Notes: generated by a model not told the origin, from the sequence alone. A stretch of 64,000 nt of DNA from Xenorhabdus hominickii (GCF_002632725.1 NZ_NJAI01000009.1:1-64000); one strand, 5' to 3'; numbered from the stretch's first letter, positions 7,860 through 17,992 are shown. Program-made: numbers and translations.

Positions 7860-8660
7860 TTAATAATCCCATTTATCCGCAAACTTAGACAAATCAACAG
7901 GGGTGTAACTTGGTGATTTAAGGATTTTGTCGTCTGAAATACGATAACCGATCACACCATCACGAGTTAGACAAGGACGGAATGCCAAGTCAGCAGGATC
8001 GTATTTGCAATTCTCAACCTGACGCTTACGTTCTTCGGCATCAGAAGACCAAAGTTTTGACATATTAGATTCGTGGATAACCTGCGTAAGTTCAGGCAAT
8101 GACTGGTTGTTCGCATCCAACGCATGATTAAACAAAGCCAGACAATCTGAAATATAATAGGGTAGAGAAGACAGTGTTTCGCAAGCTGCAATGCCTTTCT
8201 TTGATTCTAAACAGTTAGCTATTTCTTCAAGGTACTCTGCCGTTGCAATGGAAAGGTTAAATCCTGCTTTCAGATCATCGAAGAAACTTGCGGTGAAATC
8301 AGCTATTACAGTTTTATACATCGAACCTGCGGCTATGTGGTCGAAAGAAAGAGCATGACTCATTGAGTTTGCGATCATAACCAAAGTACCCGAAAGTACA
8401 TAAACTGTATCGCCAACCGCATCGAAAACTTCCGTATAGTCGCTTTCATCAATAGCCTTTAACCCCTCATCCGCTTCTTCACGGATCAAATTTGCTCGTA
8501 AACGTAACATTGCCGGAGTGATTTCAGTGCTGTCAATCGAGTGGCCAAACACCTGATGAAACTCTTTGACCATTTCGTACAGCTCATTGATATGCGCATT
8601 AACAAGTAGTACTGGTTGGCTAGTCGCTTTCAAACTGATTGTTTGGCTATTGTCTTTCAT
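7860..8660 (-). CDS. MazG-like all-alpha NTP pyrophosphohydrolase
   Basis: 266 residues. The metal-binding signature REEADEGL followed by EVFDAVGD matches the EExxE...ExxD arrangement of MazG/phosphoribosyl-ATP pyrophosphohydrolase proteins. Members hydrolyse (d)NTPs to monophosphates, cleaning modified nucleotides or altering ppGpp-related signals during infection. The C-terminal 100 residues (ending PVDLSKFADKWDY) extend beyond the minimal domain. Monocistronic by layout, with a terminator after it. Confidence 0.75.
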   Translation of the reverse strand: MKDNSQTISLKATSQPVLLVNAHINELYEMVKEFHQVFGHSIDSTEITPAMLRLRANLIREEADEGLKAIDESDYTEVFDAVGDTVYVLSGTLVMIANSMSHALSFDHIAAGSMYKTVIADFTASFFDDLKAGFNLSIATAEYLEEIANCLESKKGIAACETLSSLPYYISDCLALFNHALDANNQSLPELTQVIHESNMSKLWSSDAEERKRQVENCKYDPADLAFRPCLTRDGVIGYRISDDKILKSPSYTPVDLSKFADKWDY

Positions 8661-8756
8661 TAAGTTATTTTCCTAGTTTAATAATATATCTTGTTTATAT
8701 ATTGATAATAATAAAAGAGTGACATAGGCTGCCACTCATTAACAAACTGCTTTCTA

Positions 8757-9878
8757 TTAAATCTCAAACCCTGAAAAAGCACTGGCACTGACTTGAGAGT
8801 CAATCTGACCGGTAAGATAATCAGACTTCTCGGCTTCTTGCGGGGCAACTTGAACATTGTCAGATAATAACCAGCTATTCATCCACGGCAGCGGATCGCT
8901 TTTCACTTCGGGAAATATCAGGTCAAACCCCATACGTCTCATAGAGATATTAGTACGGTGTTTTACATACTGTTTCAGCATATCCGCATTCAAGCCAATC
9001 ATTGAACCGTCTTTAAACAGATAATCCGCCCATGCCATTTCTTGTTCAGCGACCGCTTTCATTGTGCCAATTACAAACGGGCGATTTCTTTCTGAGATTT
9101 TTTTCCAAAAATCACCCTCACGACCGGTATACATTAGCTTGATCATTTCTTGGGTAACATGACAATGCAGAGCCTCATCACGAGCGATAAACTTCATGAT
9201 CTTAGCATTGGCTTCCATAATTCCACGCTCACCGAAAGCAAACGTACAAGCAAAGCTGACATAAAAGCGAATCGCCTCAAGTGCATTAACCGATACCAGT
9301 GTACGGAAAACCTGTTCTTGAATAGCTGAATCACCGTGCTTTTCTTCAAACGCTTTGACACCAAGATATTCACGAGCCACGAACATCTTAATTAGACGGT
9401 CATATTCTTCAGAAACAGAAGCTGCACGAGCCAGAATCACTTCATCCTCAACAATGCCGTCAAAGATAGTGTCAGGGTCATTAACCAGATTGCGGATAAT
9501 ATGCGTATAACTGCGGCTGTGGATCGTCTCAGAGAAAGACCATGTTTCAATCCATGTTTCTAATTCAGGAATAGAGCAGATAGGCAGAAATGCAATATTC
9601 GGCGCACGTCCTTGAACAGAGTCAAGCAGCGTTTGATATTTCAGGTTCGACAAGAAGACATGACGCTCATGCTCAGGCATTTTGTTGTAATCGATGCGGT
9701 CTTTAGTTACGTCAACTTCCTCAGGTCGCCAGAAGAAGCTTAACTGACGTTCAATCGCTTTTTCAAATAAACGGTATTTCTGCTGATCATAACGAGCGAT
9801 ATTCACGCTCAAACCAAAAAACATAGGCTCTTTGGTTGCATCATTTTTAGCTTGTCGGAAAGTGGAATAGCCGGACAT
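8757..9878 (-). CDS. nrdB: Ribonucleotide reductase class Ia beta subunit
   Basis: 373 residues from the ATG of MSGYSTFRQAKND, preceded by AAAGGAAA; longer frames run into nrdA and lack a ribosome site. Iron ligands and radical Tyr are seen in EDEVILA, TIHSRSYTHII and RDEALHCHVTQE. Houses the diferric-tyrosyl radical that starts ribonucleotide reduction in NrdA. Length and order (nrdA then nrdB) match the enterobacterial pair; no glutaredoxin gene is present nearby. Confidence 0.95.
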   Translation of the reverse strand: MSGYSTFRQAKNDATKEPMFFGLSVNIARYDQQKYRLFEKAIERQLSFFWRPEEVDVTKDRIDYNKMPEHERHVFLSNLKYQTLLDSVQGRAPNIAFLPICSIPELETWIETWSFSETIHSRSYTHIIRNLVNDPDTIFDGIVEDEVILARAASVSEEYDRLIKMFVAREYLGVKAFEEKHGDSAIQEQVFRTLVSVNALEAIRFYVSFACTFAFGERGIMEANAKIMKFIARDEALHCHVTQEMIKLMYTGREGDFWKKISERNRPFVIGTMKAVAEQEMAWADYLFKDGSMIGLNADMLKQYVKHRTNISMRRMGFDLIFPEVKSDPLPWMNSWLLSDNVQVAPQEAEKSDYLTGQIDSQVSASAFSGFEI

Positions 9879-9947
9879 ACTTTTTCCTTTAAAATTAACA
9901 TTCCGCTGCCATTGTGGGGCAGCCAAATAGGGATTCAATGCGAATAA

Positions 9948-9971
9948 AAAGGTGAGCCAAAGCCCACCTTT
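9948..9971 (-). terminator. Hairpin between nrdA and nrdB
   Basis: AAAGGTG-GGC / GCC-CACCTTT imperfect stem with AAA-type loop followed by TTTTTATT on the minus strand. May attenuate nrdB relative to nrdA. Confidence 0.55.
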
Positions 9972-9990
9972 AATTGATGATGTTGAGTGA

Positions 9991-12279
9991 TTAAATCTTG
10001 CAAGAATCACCGCAGTCGTCGCCTGCCGGAGCAGTTGGCGTTTCTTTCTCGTCTTCTTCACCAGAACGGTCACGAGTATTGTGGTAATACAGCGTCTTAA
10101 CGCCCATTGAGTAAGCGAGAAGCAGATCTTGCAACAGCACGTTCATCGGGACACGGCCGTTAGGGAATATGTCAGGATCGTAGTTGGTGTTTGCCGAGAT
10201 AGACTGGTCAACAAACTTCTGCATGATCGCCACTTTAGTCAAATAGCCTTTATTGCCTCCCATATGCCACAAATACTCGTACTGGTCTTTTAGTACTTCA
10301 TATTCAGGCACAACCATCTTCACAGCCCCCTCTTTACTCATCTTCACGGAGACCGCTCCACGAGGTGGCTCAATACCGTTTGTACTGTTGGTAATCTGAC
10401 TAGATGTTTCGCATGGCATCAAAGCAGACAGGGTAGAGTTACGGAGTCCATGCGCTTTAATATCCGCACGTAATGCTTCCCAATCCATTTTCAGGGGTTC
10501 TGTGACACCAACGCATGACTTATCTAATTGCTGGCGATAGTGGTCGATAGGGAGTTCACCATTAGCATATCGAGTATCACCAAACAGGGAACATGCGCCA
10601 TATTCTTTTGCCAAACGATTAGAGGCTTTAAGCAGATAGTATTGGAACGCCTCAAAGGTGTCGTGAACAAACTGATCGCCTGCTGTGTCTGAATACTTAA
10701 ATCCATTCTTCGCAAGGTAATAAGCAAAGTTAGTCACGCCAACACCTAAACTACGACGACCTTTTGTAGAACGTTCTGCCGCTTTCAGGGGATAGTTCTG
10801 ATAATCCAGCAGCGCATCAAGAGCGGCGACAAGCAGATAAGACAGGTGTTCAAGCTCATTGATATTGTCGATTGCGCCTAAGTTAAATGCTGATAGAGTA
10901 CACAGTGAGATTTCACCGTTAGGATCGTCCGCATATTCCAATGGCTTAGTCGGCAATGCGATTTCCATGCACAGATTTGATTGGTGAACAGGCGCAACCA
11001 GTGGATTAAATGCCCCGTGCGTGTTCATGTGATCCACATTGGCAATATAAATACGACCAGTAGATGCTCGTTCTTGCATCAGAGATGAGAACAAATCCAC
11101 TGCCGGCACACTGATTTTCTGAATGCTATCGTTCGCTTCCGCCGCTTCATATAAACGGGCAAACTCAGCTTGGTCAGCAAAGAACGCCTCATAAAGACCG
11201 GGAATATCATTAGGGCTAAACAACGTAATGTTCTTGCCGTCAATCAAACGTTTATACAGATAGCCATTAATCATCACACCGTAATCCATGTGACGAACAC
11301 GGTTCTCTTCAACACCTCGATTGTTTTTCAGTACCAGCAGGCTTTCTGCTTCACGGTGCCATAACGCATAGAATGCCGTTGCCGCACCACCACGAACACC
11401 GCCCTGAGAACAGGACTTAACCGCCGCTTGGAACAATTTAAGAAATGGAATTACCCCAGTGTGGTTCGCTTCACCGCCGCGAATTTCACTGCCAAGAGCA
11501 CGAATACGCCCGAAGCCCATACCGATACCGGCACGTTGGGAAACATATTTAACAATTGCGCTGGATGTCGCATTGATTGAATCCAAGCTATCACCACACT
11601 CAATCACAACACAGGAACTGAATTGACGAGTTGGTGTACGAACCCCCGCCATGATTGGCGTTGGCAGTGAAAGTTTGAACGTTGAGGTTGCGTCATAAAA
11701 GTCCTTCACCATCTGCAAACGGGTGTCTTTATTCCAGTTCTGAAAAAAGCACATTGCGGATAACAGATAAACGTGTTGAGGGGCTTCATAAAGCTGACCA
11801 GTAACACGATTCTGAACAAGATATTTGCCACGTAGTTGAACAGTTGCCGCATAGCCGAATAAGTCGTCACGTTCTGTTTTGAGATATTTCCCAAGCTCTT
11901 TTATTTCTTTAGTCGTGTATTTAGTAAGCAAACCACTATCATATTTTTTAATGCCAACGATACGCTGAATATGCTCAAGCAGGTCAGGATATTCGTAACT
12001 ACCAAAGGCTTCTTTGCGGATCAAGCCAACATTTAAACGAGCAGCTACTTTGCTGTAATTCGGTGATTCTACTGAAATCAAATCAGCCGCAGCTTTAACC
12101 ATTAGCGAATGAATATCTGTTGTTTTAACGCCATTCTGTGCACTGATATGCACTTTCATTGCAATCGCTGATGCGCTAACACCGTCAATCCCATGAGTAC
12201 CGTATTCTGCTACACGATTAAACTTTTCAGCATTAAAAGGTACTTGTGTTCCGTCACGTTTTGTTACGAGTAAGGTCAT
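9991..12279 (-). CDS. nrdA: Ribonucleotide reductase class Ia alpha subunit
   Basis: 762 residues, same length as E. coli NrdA. An ATP-cone begins at residue 3 (LVTKRDGTQVPFNAEKFNRV). Catalytic region includes RQFSSCVVIECGDS, NLCMEI and GRRSLGVGVTNFAYYLAKNG; the C-terminal redox tail ends DDCGDSCKI as in the thioredoxin-accepting enzymes. Reduces NDPs to dNDPs with NrdB. Its promoter overlaps both an upstream terminator stem and an 18-bp dyad, suggesting repression in the quiescent state. Confidence 0.96.
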   Translation of the reverse strand: MTLLVTKRDGTQVPFNAEKFNRVAEYGTHGIDGVSASAIAMKVHISAQNGVKTTDIHSLMVKAAADLISVESPNYSKVAARLNVGLIRKEAFGSYEYPDLLEHIQRIVGIKKYDSGLLTKYTTKEIKELGKYLKTERDDLFGYAATVQLRGKYLVQNRVTGQLYEAPQHVYLLSAMCFFQNWNKDTRLQMVKDFYDATSTFKLSLPTPIMAGVRTPTRQFSSCVVIECGDSLDSINATSSAIVKYVSQRAGIGMGFGRIRALGSEIRGGEANHTGVIPFLKLFQAAVKSCSQGGVRGGAATAFYALWHREAESLLVLKNNRGVEENRVRHMDYGVMINGYLYKRLIDGKNITLFSPNDIPGLYEAFFADQAEFARLYEAAEANDSIQKISVPAVDLFSSLMQERASTGRIYIANVDHMNTHGAFNPLVAPVHQSNLCMEIALPTKPLEYADDPNGEISLCTLSAFNLGAIDNINELEHLSYLLVAALDALLDYQNYPLKAAERSTKGRRSLGVGVTNFAYYLAKNGFKYSDTAGDQFVHDTFEAFQYYLLKASNRLAKEYGACSLFGDTRYANGELPIDHYRQQLDKSCVGVTEPLKMDWEALRADIKAHGLRNSTLSALMPCETSSQITNSTNGIEPPRGAVSVKMSKEGAVKMVVPEYEVLKDQYEYLWHMGGNKGYLTKVAIMQKFVDQSISANTNYDPDIFPNGRVPMNVLLQDLLLAYSMGVKTLYYHNTRDRSGEEDEKETPTAPAGDDCGDSCKI

Positions 12280-12313
12280 TTAAAAAATCCGTTACTAGGT
12301 TTAAATTGGCATA

Positions 12314-12342
12314 ATAATAAGTAAGTGATTACCTATTATCAA
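12314..12342 (-). promoter_or_regulatory. nrdA promoter with dyad operator in the spacer
   Basis: TTGATA (12337-12342), 17-bp spacer, TATTAT (12314-12319). The dyad TAAGTA-N6-TACCTA (12318-12335) fills the spacer and shares TA with the -10 box. Clearest example of the operator-promoter architecture repeated through the window. Confidence 0.75.
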
Positions 12343-12370
12343 CCGCACAAAACAATATATTGTGCGGTTG
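12340..12370 (-). terminator. Hairpin after ruvC-like gene
   Basis: Perfect 11-bp stem CAACCGCACAA/TTGTGCGGTTG with a 9-base loop. Its 3' arm overlaps the -35 box of the nrdA promoter. No long T-run follows, so it may terminate weakly. Confidence 0.5.
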
Positions 12371-12395
12371 ATTTATAAGTGTTCTATATATGGAG

Positions 12396-12968
12396 TTACA
12401 TTAAAGAGGAAAGCACTGAGGCAACTTGACGGTACTGGTCGGTTTCCATGCCGGTATAGATAGCGGCTACAGCATCTGCTAAGTGTTCGTTTTTATTCGC
12501 AAACTTCACTTCGCCTTTTTCTTTACGAGTTATCCACGGGGCTTCGGGGTGCTTGGCTGTCGCCCACTCGATAATTTCCTCTTTGGAGGTCGTTTTCTTA
12601 TCGGCAACAAATTTCTTGATCTCAATTGGCGTGACTTGAATTAATGGCTTATCGATACACGCCAGAACACCAATGCAAATGCCATAAGAGGTTTGCGCTC
12701 TGCTTGATTGGCTGCCCACTGGCAACTCGCAGAATATTAACTGAGCCTGATCGATAATTGGCTTCGCCTTTTTCCAAATCTCATTAGCACGGCGTAGATC
12801 GTCGCTGTTAACACGGACGGATTTCTTTGTGTTGCTAGCCGATGTTTGCGCCAGTTCCATACGCTCAATTTTAACGACCGTGTTTGTGGTGATATCTAAT
12901 TCACCGAAAACGATACCAAAATTGCTCATTGATGGATCGAGTCCCGCTATTTTGATGGTTTTATTCAT
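12396..12968 (-). CDS. RuvC-like Holliday junction resolvase
   Basis: 190 residues with the RNase H-fold acidic motifs: IAGLDPSMSNFG near the N-terminus, LIFCELPVG in the middle, TPIEIKKFV, and NEHLADAVAAIY at the C-terminus. RuvC-type enzymes cut four-way junctions symmetrically; phages use them to resolve recombination intermediates before packaging. Fits with sbcCD and recA in the same early region. Confidence 0.8.
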   Translation of the reverse strand: MNKTIKIAGLDPSMSNFGIVFGELDITTNTVVKIERMELAQTSASNTKKSVRVNSDDLRRANEIWKKAKPIIDQAQLIFCELPVGSQSSRAQTSYGICIGVLACIDKPLIQVTPIEIKKFVADKKTTSKEEIIEWATAKHPEAPWITRKEKGEVKFANKNEHLADAVAAIYTGMETDQYRQVASVLSSLM

Positions 12969-12990
12969 TGTGTTACCTTTGTGTTGTTAA

Positions 12991-13863
12991 TTAAAATGAA
13001 CCAAAATTGAATGAATTACCGTTAACAACAATTAATCTTTTATCCACTATCTCAGAAGGCACGTTGCCAGCCATCGGCAAAACAACTTTCGGCTCGCTTG
13101 GAGAACCAACTTCCACCATCAAAGAATCAAAATCGGCAGATTGCATGTAATACCGTGAAACAGACGCTACTAGATTCAAATCCTCCCCGATTTCTTTGTC
13201 TTTAAACTCAACTTTGGTTTTGAAATAGAGATCGCCACAAACCATCCCGTAAATACTCTCTGAAACGCATAGAGAGCGTTTTTTCTGAATAAAAGACGCT
13301 AACCCCTTACCAAACTCATAACCGAGCCTTTGCAGCTTATCTATGAGCTTAAAAATAGCTGAGTGATAATCTGAACTTAGGTTCAGCGCACAGGCTAAGT
13401 CCAAGTGGTTAATTTCCCCATAAATAATTCGGCGATCTTCCAGTAAACGAAAGTCGGCTGAATTGATAACGGTTGGCATAATGATATATTCGCTTTTGCC
13501 ATCCAGTTTAGAATGAATGCGGCTAAAGCAGATCAGCAAATCATCATGCTCTATACCTTCTAACATTTTCATCGAAAGCCATTCATCAACCTTTTCAATT
13601 GATGAAAAAGAAATTAAGTCTTTAAGTTTCGGCTTGCACTCATACCATTTTTGAGACGTAAGTTTGAAACAGCCAGTCGGATCATTTTTTAAAAAAGTTT
13701 TGGCTAAATCAATAATCTCATTATTAACACCATTGGACATATCAAACGAAACAGTCGGTGTCGTCGATATTGTCTGAGTTGTATAAATACGAGTAAGGTT
13801 GATTGAATCAGCGATGGCTATTGCCGAAGCAAAGGCCGTTTCAAAGTTAAATTTAACTGACAT
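12991..13863 (-). CDS. Hypothetical protein coupled to sbcC
   Basis: 290 residues, not recognised. The ATG lies inside the end of sbcC (stop at 13853) with AAAAGG ahead; a longer frame starts from TTG. No clear motif; roughly alpha/beta. Location between sbcC and the resolvase suggests a recombination-linked role, by context only. Confidence 0.6.
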   Translation of the reverse strand: MSVKFNFETAFASAIAIADSINLTRIYTTQTISTTPTVSFDMSNGVNNEIIDLAKTFLKNDPTGCFKLTSQKWYECKPKLKDLISFSSIEKVDEWLSMKMLEGIEHDDLLICFSRIHSKLDGKSEYIIMPTVINSADFRLLEDRRIIYGEINHLDLACALNLSSDYHSAIFKLIDKLQRLGYEFGKGLASFIQKKRSLCVSESIYGMVCGDLYFKTKVEFKDKEIGEDLNLVASVSRYYMQSADFDSLMVEVGSPSEPKVVLPMAGNVPSEIVDKRLIVVNGNSFNFGSF

Positions 13864-15772
13864 AAGAGCGACCTTTTTTGGATTCAACCGTAATTGTCTC
13901 CCTAAACCATGATTTCATTTCTTTGTGTGAAATAATCATCACCGTTCCACGTTCACGGGCTTTCACTTCAAGGATCGCCATTAAGCGTTCTAAACCAGCA
14001 ACATCCAGCGCGTCGTCAATTTCATCACCGATAAACAGTTGAATGTTTTTGGTGGCACGGCTGGCAACGAGATCCTGCAATGCCAATGCGGTCGCAATAC
14101 GCACTTTGCGCTTTTCACCGCCAGATAATCCAGCAAAGGTTTTTGATGCGCCAGACTTCGATACCGCAATGTTAAACTTATCTTTAACTTCACCTTTTTT
14201 CGTGGTTTCCATCGTAGACCAAACAGCTTCAATTGTTCCGTCAGATAGTGTATTGAGATATTCCGCCGTTCTTGAATTAAGATATGGGGTCACATTAGAA
14301 AGAATATGGCTACGGACACCGGCTGGTGAAAAAACTTTCCGAGCATTTTCTAATAACATGCATTCACCGTCTAAAACGATCTTAACTTCCTTTAAACTTT
14401 TTAAATTATCTTTTAGGAGCAAGGCTTCTTTTCGAGTCTTTTCAATGAGTCCGGTAAATGGATTTATTTCCGCTTCAATCGTTGTTAATTTTGCTTTTTC
14501 AGACTCACATGCTTTCACAGCCGCTCGCTCTTCTGATAGCGACCGTTCAATACTGGTGCGTTGTTTTTGCAGTACAGAGATACGCTCAACTTGTGCATCA
14601 ATGCTAGGCCGTGCGGTTTTCAACGCAGCAAGACTGGTTTCTGCTTTGGTGATTTGCTCAGAGATGGCCTGAATTTCTGGTGTAAGTTCAGTGGTGATCT
14701 TAGTGATATCCACCTTTGCCTTATCAATGTGACCTTTCTTAATGGTTTCCAAATCGCTTTCGCAGTAAGGCTTGCCACATTCAGAACATGGAACGCCTAC
14801 TTTAGCTGATACAGCTTCGGCATTCTTCATTGACCGCTTGGCTTTCGTTTTCAGCCGTTCAGTTTCGTTGCTTTTGATGGTCAGGCTTGATTTGGCTCTT
14901 GAAATAGCGGCTTCTAAATCATGAATTTTACGGTCATGTTCGGTAACACCAGCAATTTCAATGCGAATTGCGTTGATTTGTTCGTCAATGGATTCAACGG
15001 TTGACATGTCTCTGTTGCTGAACACCAACTCGTTCATGACTATATCGGCGTACTCAAAACTCTTTTTAGCCTCATCGACTCGAGTTTTTCTCTGACTTTC
15101 CCATTTGACGGCAGACAAGTCAGTTTCTTCGGCTGTCTCTAATGCGCTGATAAAAGCACGATCCGCAACTGTGATTTTGCCATCAACACCGTCACGCTCT
15201 GCTAACTTCGCATTATGTCGGTCACGAGCAATATCATACGAAACCGTTAAACGGTTAACGCCAGCCGCTTCTTCAACGATGGCTTTCAGGTTCTTATCTG
15301 TCATGCCTGGTAAATCGGGCATATTTTCTTGACTGGCATAAATTGAGGCTAGGAAAACCTCTTTTGATGCGCCGATCAACTTTTCGATAAATTCCTGCGT
15401 CAGCTTGTCTGTGCCTTTTGTTAGGTCGCCATCTTCGCTTGATACCATCAAACGATTTTTATTTGTAGAGTGCGCTCGGTGGCGAATGATGGAATAACGC
15501 TTACCGTCCTCATCTTCAACTACAATTAATACACGGCAGTTTTTCTCATAGCCAGTGCTCAGAACATCATCGGCTTTAATTCCGTTGGCTGTTTCGCCAT
15601 ACACGCCCCAACACAAGGCGTTCATCAATGTAGATTTGCCAGAACCGTTACTGTTCGCTGAGGTGTCGTCAGTATTTTTACCCTGAATCAAAATTAATCC
15701 ACGGTCATTGAGTTCAACTTTAGCTTCGGCAATACGCATAAAATTCTCAATTGTCATACTTATAAATTTCAT
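13853..15772 (-). CDS. sbcC: SbcC/Rad50-type exonuclease ATPase subunit
   Basis: 639 residues, short for bacterial SbcC but like phage gp46. Walker A NGSGKSTLMNALCWG (about 43-57), a zinc-hook CSECGKPYC in the coiled coil near 330, ABC signature LSGGEKRKVRIA and Walker B FIGDEIDDALD near the C-terminus. With SbcD forms the DNA end-processing nuclease that opens hairpins and starts recombination-dependent replication. Start overlaps the sbcD stop as TAATG. Confidence 0.92.
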   Translation of the reverse strand: MKFISMTIENFMRIAEAKVELNDRGLILIQGKNTDDTSANSNGSGKSTLMNALCWGVYGETANGIKADDVLSTGYEKNCRVLIVVEDEDGKRYSIIRHRAHSTNKNRLMVSSEDGDLTKGTDKLTQEFIEKLIGASKEVFLASIYASQENMPDLPGMTDKNLKAIVEEAAGVNRLTVSYDIARDRHNAKLAERDGVDGKITVADRAFISALETAEETDLSAVKWESQRKTRVDEAKKSFEYADIVMNELVFSNRDMSTVESIDEQINAIRIEIAGVTEHDRKIHDLEAAISRAKSSLTIKSNETERLKTKAKRSMKNAEAVSAKVGVPCSECGKPYCESDLETIKKGHIDKAKVDITKITTELTPEIQAISEQITKAETSLAALKTARPSIDAQVERISVLQKQRTSIERSLSEERAAVKACESEKAKLTTIEAEINPFTGLIEKTRKEALLLKDNLKSLKEVKIVLDGECMLLENARKVFSPAGVRSHILSNVTPYLNSRTAEYLNTLSDGTIEAVWSTMETTKKGEVKDKFNIAVSKSGASKTFAGLSGGEKRKVRIATALALQDLVASRATKNIQLFIGDEIDDALDVAGLERLMAILEVKARERGTVMIISHKEMKSWFRETITVESKKGRSYVS

Positions 15773-16863
15773 TATTCTTTGCCCTCAGCTTGAGACAGTA
15801 CGTCTTCACAAGTCGCTGTTAGTTTTGATATATCAATCTCAGGATCGGATTTCCCCATTAACACGCAGTAATTGCCGACTGACTCTTTTAAGCTGTCAAT
15901 TTTGGCTGTACTTGCCGTTGCGGCTGTAGCCCCGACAAGTGAAGACTCTTTAGTGAAGTTGCGAGAAACACCACCTGCGCCTAACAGCTTTGCCATTTCT
16001 TCCAGCTTTTTTCCTTCTTCATCGTCTTTGATTACAGCACGAATACGGACGTAGTTGCCTTTTACCATGTCTTCGGTCAGATCAGAATTTAACTCTAAAA
16101 ACACAGGAGCTTTTGTTGAGTTTTGACTATATGAGCCATCTTCGTTAACCAACATATAACCGGCCGTCGTCCCTACATCTCCCCAATTCTGATGCGTTAG
16201 TGCGCCTATGGAGATAACACCGGGAATAACTTCTTTATGGTTGTGATAATGACCTGATAGAACGTAGCGGAACCCTAAAGCCTCGAATTCTTCTGCTTCC
16301 ATGCCTACATCTGGCATACCGGGGATCGATTTATTAATTGAAGTGTGAATGATTAGGTCATTAGGAACAGTCAGATCCAATGTTTTCGCTAACTCTTTAA
16401 CTGTGTTCAGTAATGCTTTGTGATCGCTATACCAGCTAATCATGTGAATCCGAACATCATCAATAAGGAACGTCTTCGGCGTTTTGGAACAAACAATTTC
16501 AGCACCAATTTTGGTGAATGAAGCCGATGCGTTAGCCGAAAACACAGAATCGTTGGTTTCAAGATCATGATTGCCAGCGAGGATATAAATCGGCAATTCA
16601 AGCATGTTTATGATCTTGTTATAAAGTTCAGAGGTGAAGTGCAGAACGGTCGGTGCAATGGAGCCTCGAACGTGAAATACATCACCAGCATGGAACAAGG
16701 CTTTTGCTCCTGCTTCTTTGGCGGCAACGGCGGCTTCCCACGTAGCATCAAGTTGAATTTTAAGGCGAGAGTTCATACCATCATGAGCTGTTGAAGCAAA
16801 GGCATCCCAAGTGTGGTAATGCGTGTCAGATATTAAGCCGTATAGTGCTTTTTTCATTTCCAT
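15772..16863 (-). CDS. sbcD: SbcD/Mre11-type nuclease subunit
   Basis: 363 residues. Metallophosphoesterase motifs in order: ISDTHYH, FHAGDVFH, LAGNHD, and SGHYHNH. Two metal ions catalyse exo/endonuclease cleavage in complex with the adjacent SbcC. Two possible ATGs 6 bases apart follow AAAGG. First gene of the operon sbcD-sbcC-hypothetical-resolvase, under an 18-bp dyad operator. Confidence 0.92.
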   Translation of the reverse strand: MEMKKALYGLISDTHYHTWDAFASTAHDGMNSRLKIQLDATWEAAVAAKEAGAKALFHAGDVFHVRGSIAPTVLHFTSELYNKIINMLELPIYILAGNHDLETNDSVFSANASASFTKIGAEIVCSKTPKTFLIDDVRIHMISWYSDHKALLNTVKELAKTLDLTVPNDLIIHTSINKSIPGMPDVGMEAEEFEALGFRYVLSGHYHNHKEVIPGVISIGALTHQNWGDVGTTAGYMLVNEDGSYSQNSTKAPVFLELNSDLTEDMVKGNYVRIRAVIKDDEEGKKLEEMAKLLGAGGVSRNFTKESSLVGATAATASTAKIDSLKESVGNYCVLMGKSDPEIDISKLTATCEDVLSQAEGKE

Positions 16864-16875
16864 TTTACCTTTAAA

Positions 16876-16893
16876 TAAGTATGTATTTACTTA
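16876..16893. promoter_or_regulatory. 18-bp dyad operator/promoter before sbcD
   Basis: TAAGTA-N6-TACTTA. On minus a TTAAAG-17 bp-TATTTA promoter brackets it, same layout as the nrdA promoter. Confidence 0.6.
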
Positions 16894-16975
16894 ACTTTAA
16901 AGATAATATCAGAAACAGAAAGGTGAGAAAGAAAAAACATAAGGCGTTCATTGTAATAAACGCCATTTAAAATGG

Positions 16976-17608
16976 TTACAGATTACGATGCCAAGATAGA
17001 TTAATTACGTTTGAATCGAGTTCTTTTGGGGTGTTTCCTAGCTTTTTGTCTATCTTATCAATAAGTGAATGACTAACTTTTTCGATGTAGATAGCGGTGA
17101 GCTTTGAGTCTTTTGTTAGAAAGTGACCATAGGATTTTTTAATGACCTCTCTGACTTCCTCAGCGGATTTGCCGCCCATAGCTAGGTGATTGAATTTAGA
17201 ATGTATATCCAGCATCTTTTCAATATCACCGCTAATAACACTACGAATTTGCCCGAATCTTAGGATTTCGCCAGTTTTAGAATCCGTTAGTGCAATAACT
17301 TTGCCTTTGATCAACCTGTTTTGCCAAGTTGTACCTGCTCTTAGCGTATTGAACACAGAAGATTCTAAACCTACGTAGGGAGCACGAAAGGAGATTGATG
17401 GCACGAATCTAGCACAGGTTCTTATAATCGCTTCTGCGTGACCCTCAGTAAGTTTTAGCGCACGTTGTACGGGGCAGTTGGAAATGATTGCACAAATTTG
17501 GCATAGATGGTCGTTACGGGTGAGTAGTGAATCAGGCTCAATAGTGTAGACGCCTGTTTCCAAGCGTCTGACCCTCTTATGTTTCTGTTTGTTAGGGTTG
17601 TTATTCAT
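16976..17608 (-). CDS. Hypothetical protein, possibly ASCH-like
   Basis: 210 residues. N-terminus is basic (KQKHKRVRRLETG); a Cys cluster CQICAIISNC lies near residues 36-45. The stretch IKGKVIALTDSKTGEILRFG resembles the beta-barrel segment of ASCH/PUA-like domains that bind RNA or modified bases, but this is a weak resemblance. Stands alone between the origin region and sbcD. Confidence 0.5.
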   Translation of the reverse strand: MNNNPNKQKHKRVRRLETGVYTIEPDSLLTRNDHLCQICAIISNCPVQRALKLTEGHAEAIIRTCARFVPSISFRAPYVGLESSVFNTLRAGTTWQNRLIKGKVIALTDSKTGEILRFGQIRSVISGDIEKMLDIHSKFNHLAMGGKSAEEVREVIKKSYGHFLTKDSKLTAIYIEKVSHSLIDKIDKKLGNTPKELDSNVINLSWHRNL

Positions 17609-17685
17609 GGAATTTGCCTTATTTGTCTTAATGTTGTAGGCAAATAATATCTGAATTTATTTAGCTTGTGCTGATCTGCCTGTTT

Positions 17686-17992
17686 TTATTTATTATCAGG
17701 TATTTTTATGGTGATGGGGAACTGTTTTACCTTTTTGTCGAGATTGTTGGCAACAATGTGTTCAAATTCTTCAAAAGTATAAAATGGCGATTGCTATTCA
17801 GTAATCATAGAATCACTAATTTGAATCATAGGTTGCGCGAGGCCATCCAAAGCGTTCTTTAGGGTGTAATGGGTGTTGTTCTGTTGGCATTAGCTCGCCT
17901 AAGTAAATACCAACTCCGTAAATTGCAATACATTTTTGACCTTCATGCAATTTAACACCAAAACATGCGACAATTTCATCACCGATATTCAT
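17686..17992 (-). pseudogene. Frameshifted small phage gene
   Basis: From an ATG with GGAAA ahead (17992) a 58-codon frame runs to a stop at 17816 (starts MNIGDEIVACFGVKLHEG). A second frame continues the coding character to 17686 (QSPFYTFEEFEHIVANNLDK) after a frameshift near 17815 and an in-frame TAG. The two parts together would give about 100 residues. Family unknown; the intact 58-residue part might still be made. Confidence 0.5.

Noticed and set aside
8714..8740. Weak hairpin after nrdB as a terminator
   Set aside because: Only about five base pairs; not strong enough to call.
14043..14672. 209-codon + strand ORF opposite sbcC
   Set aside because: sbcC on the minus strand has all family motifs; the opposite frame has none.
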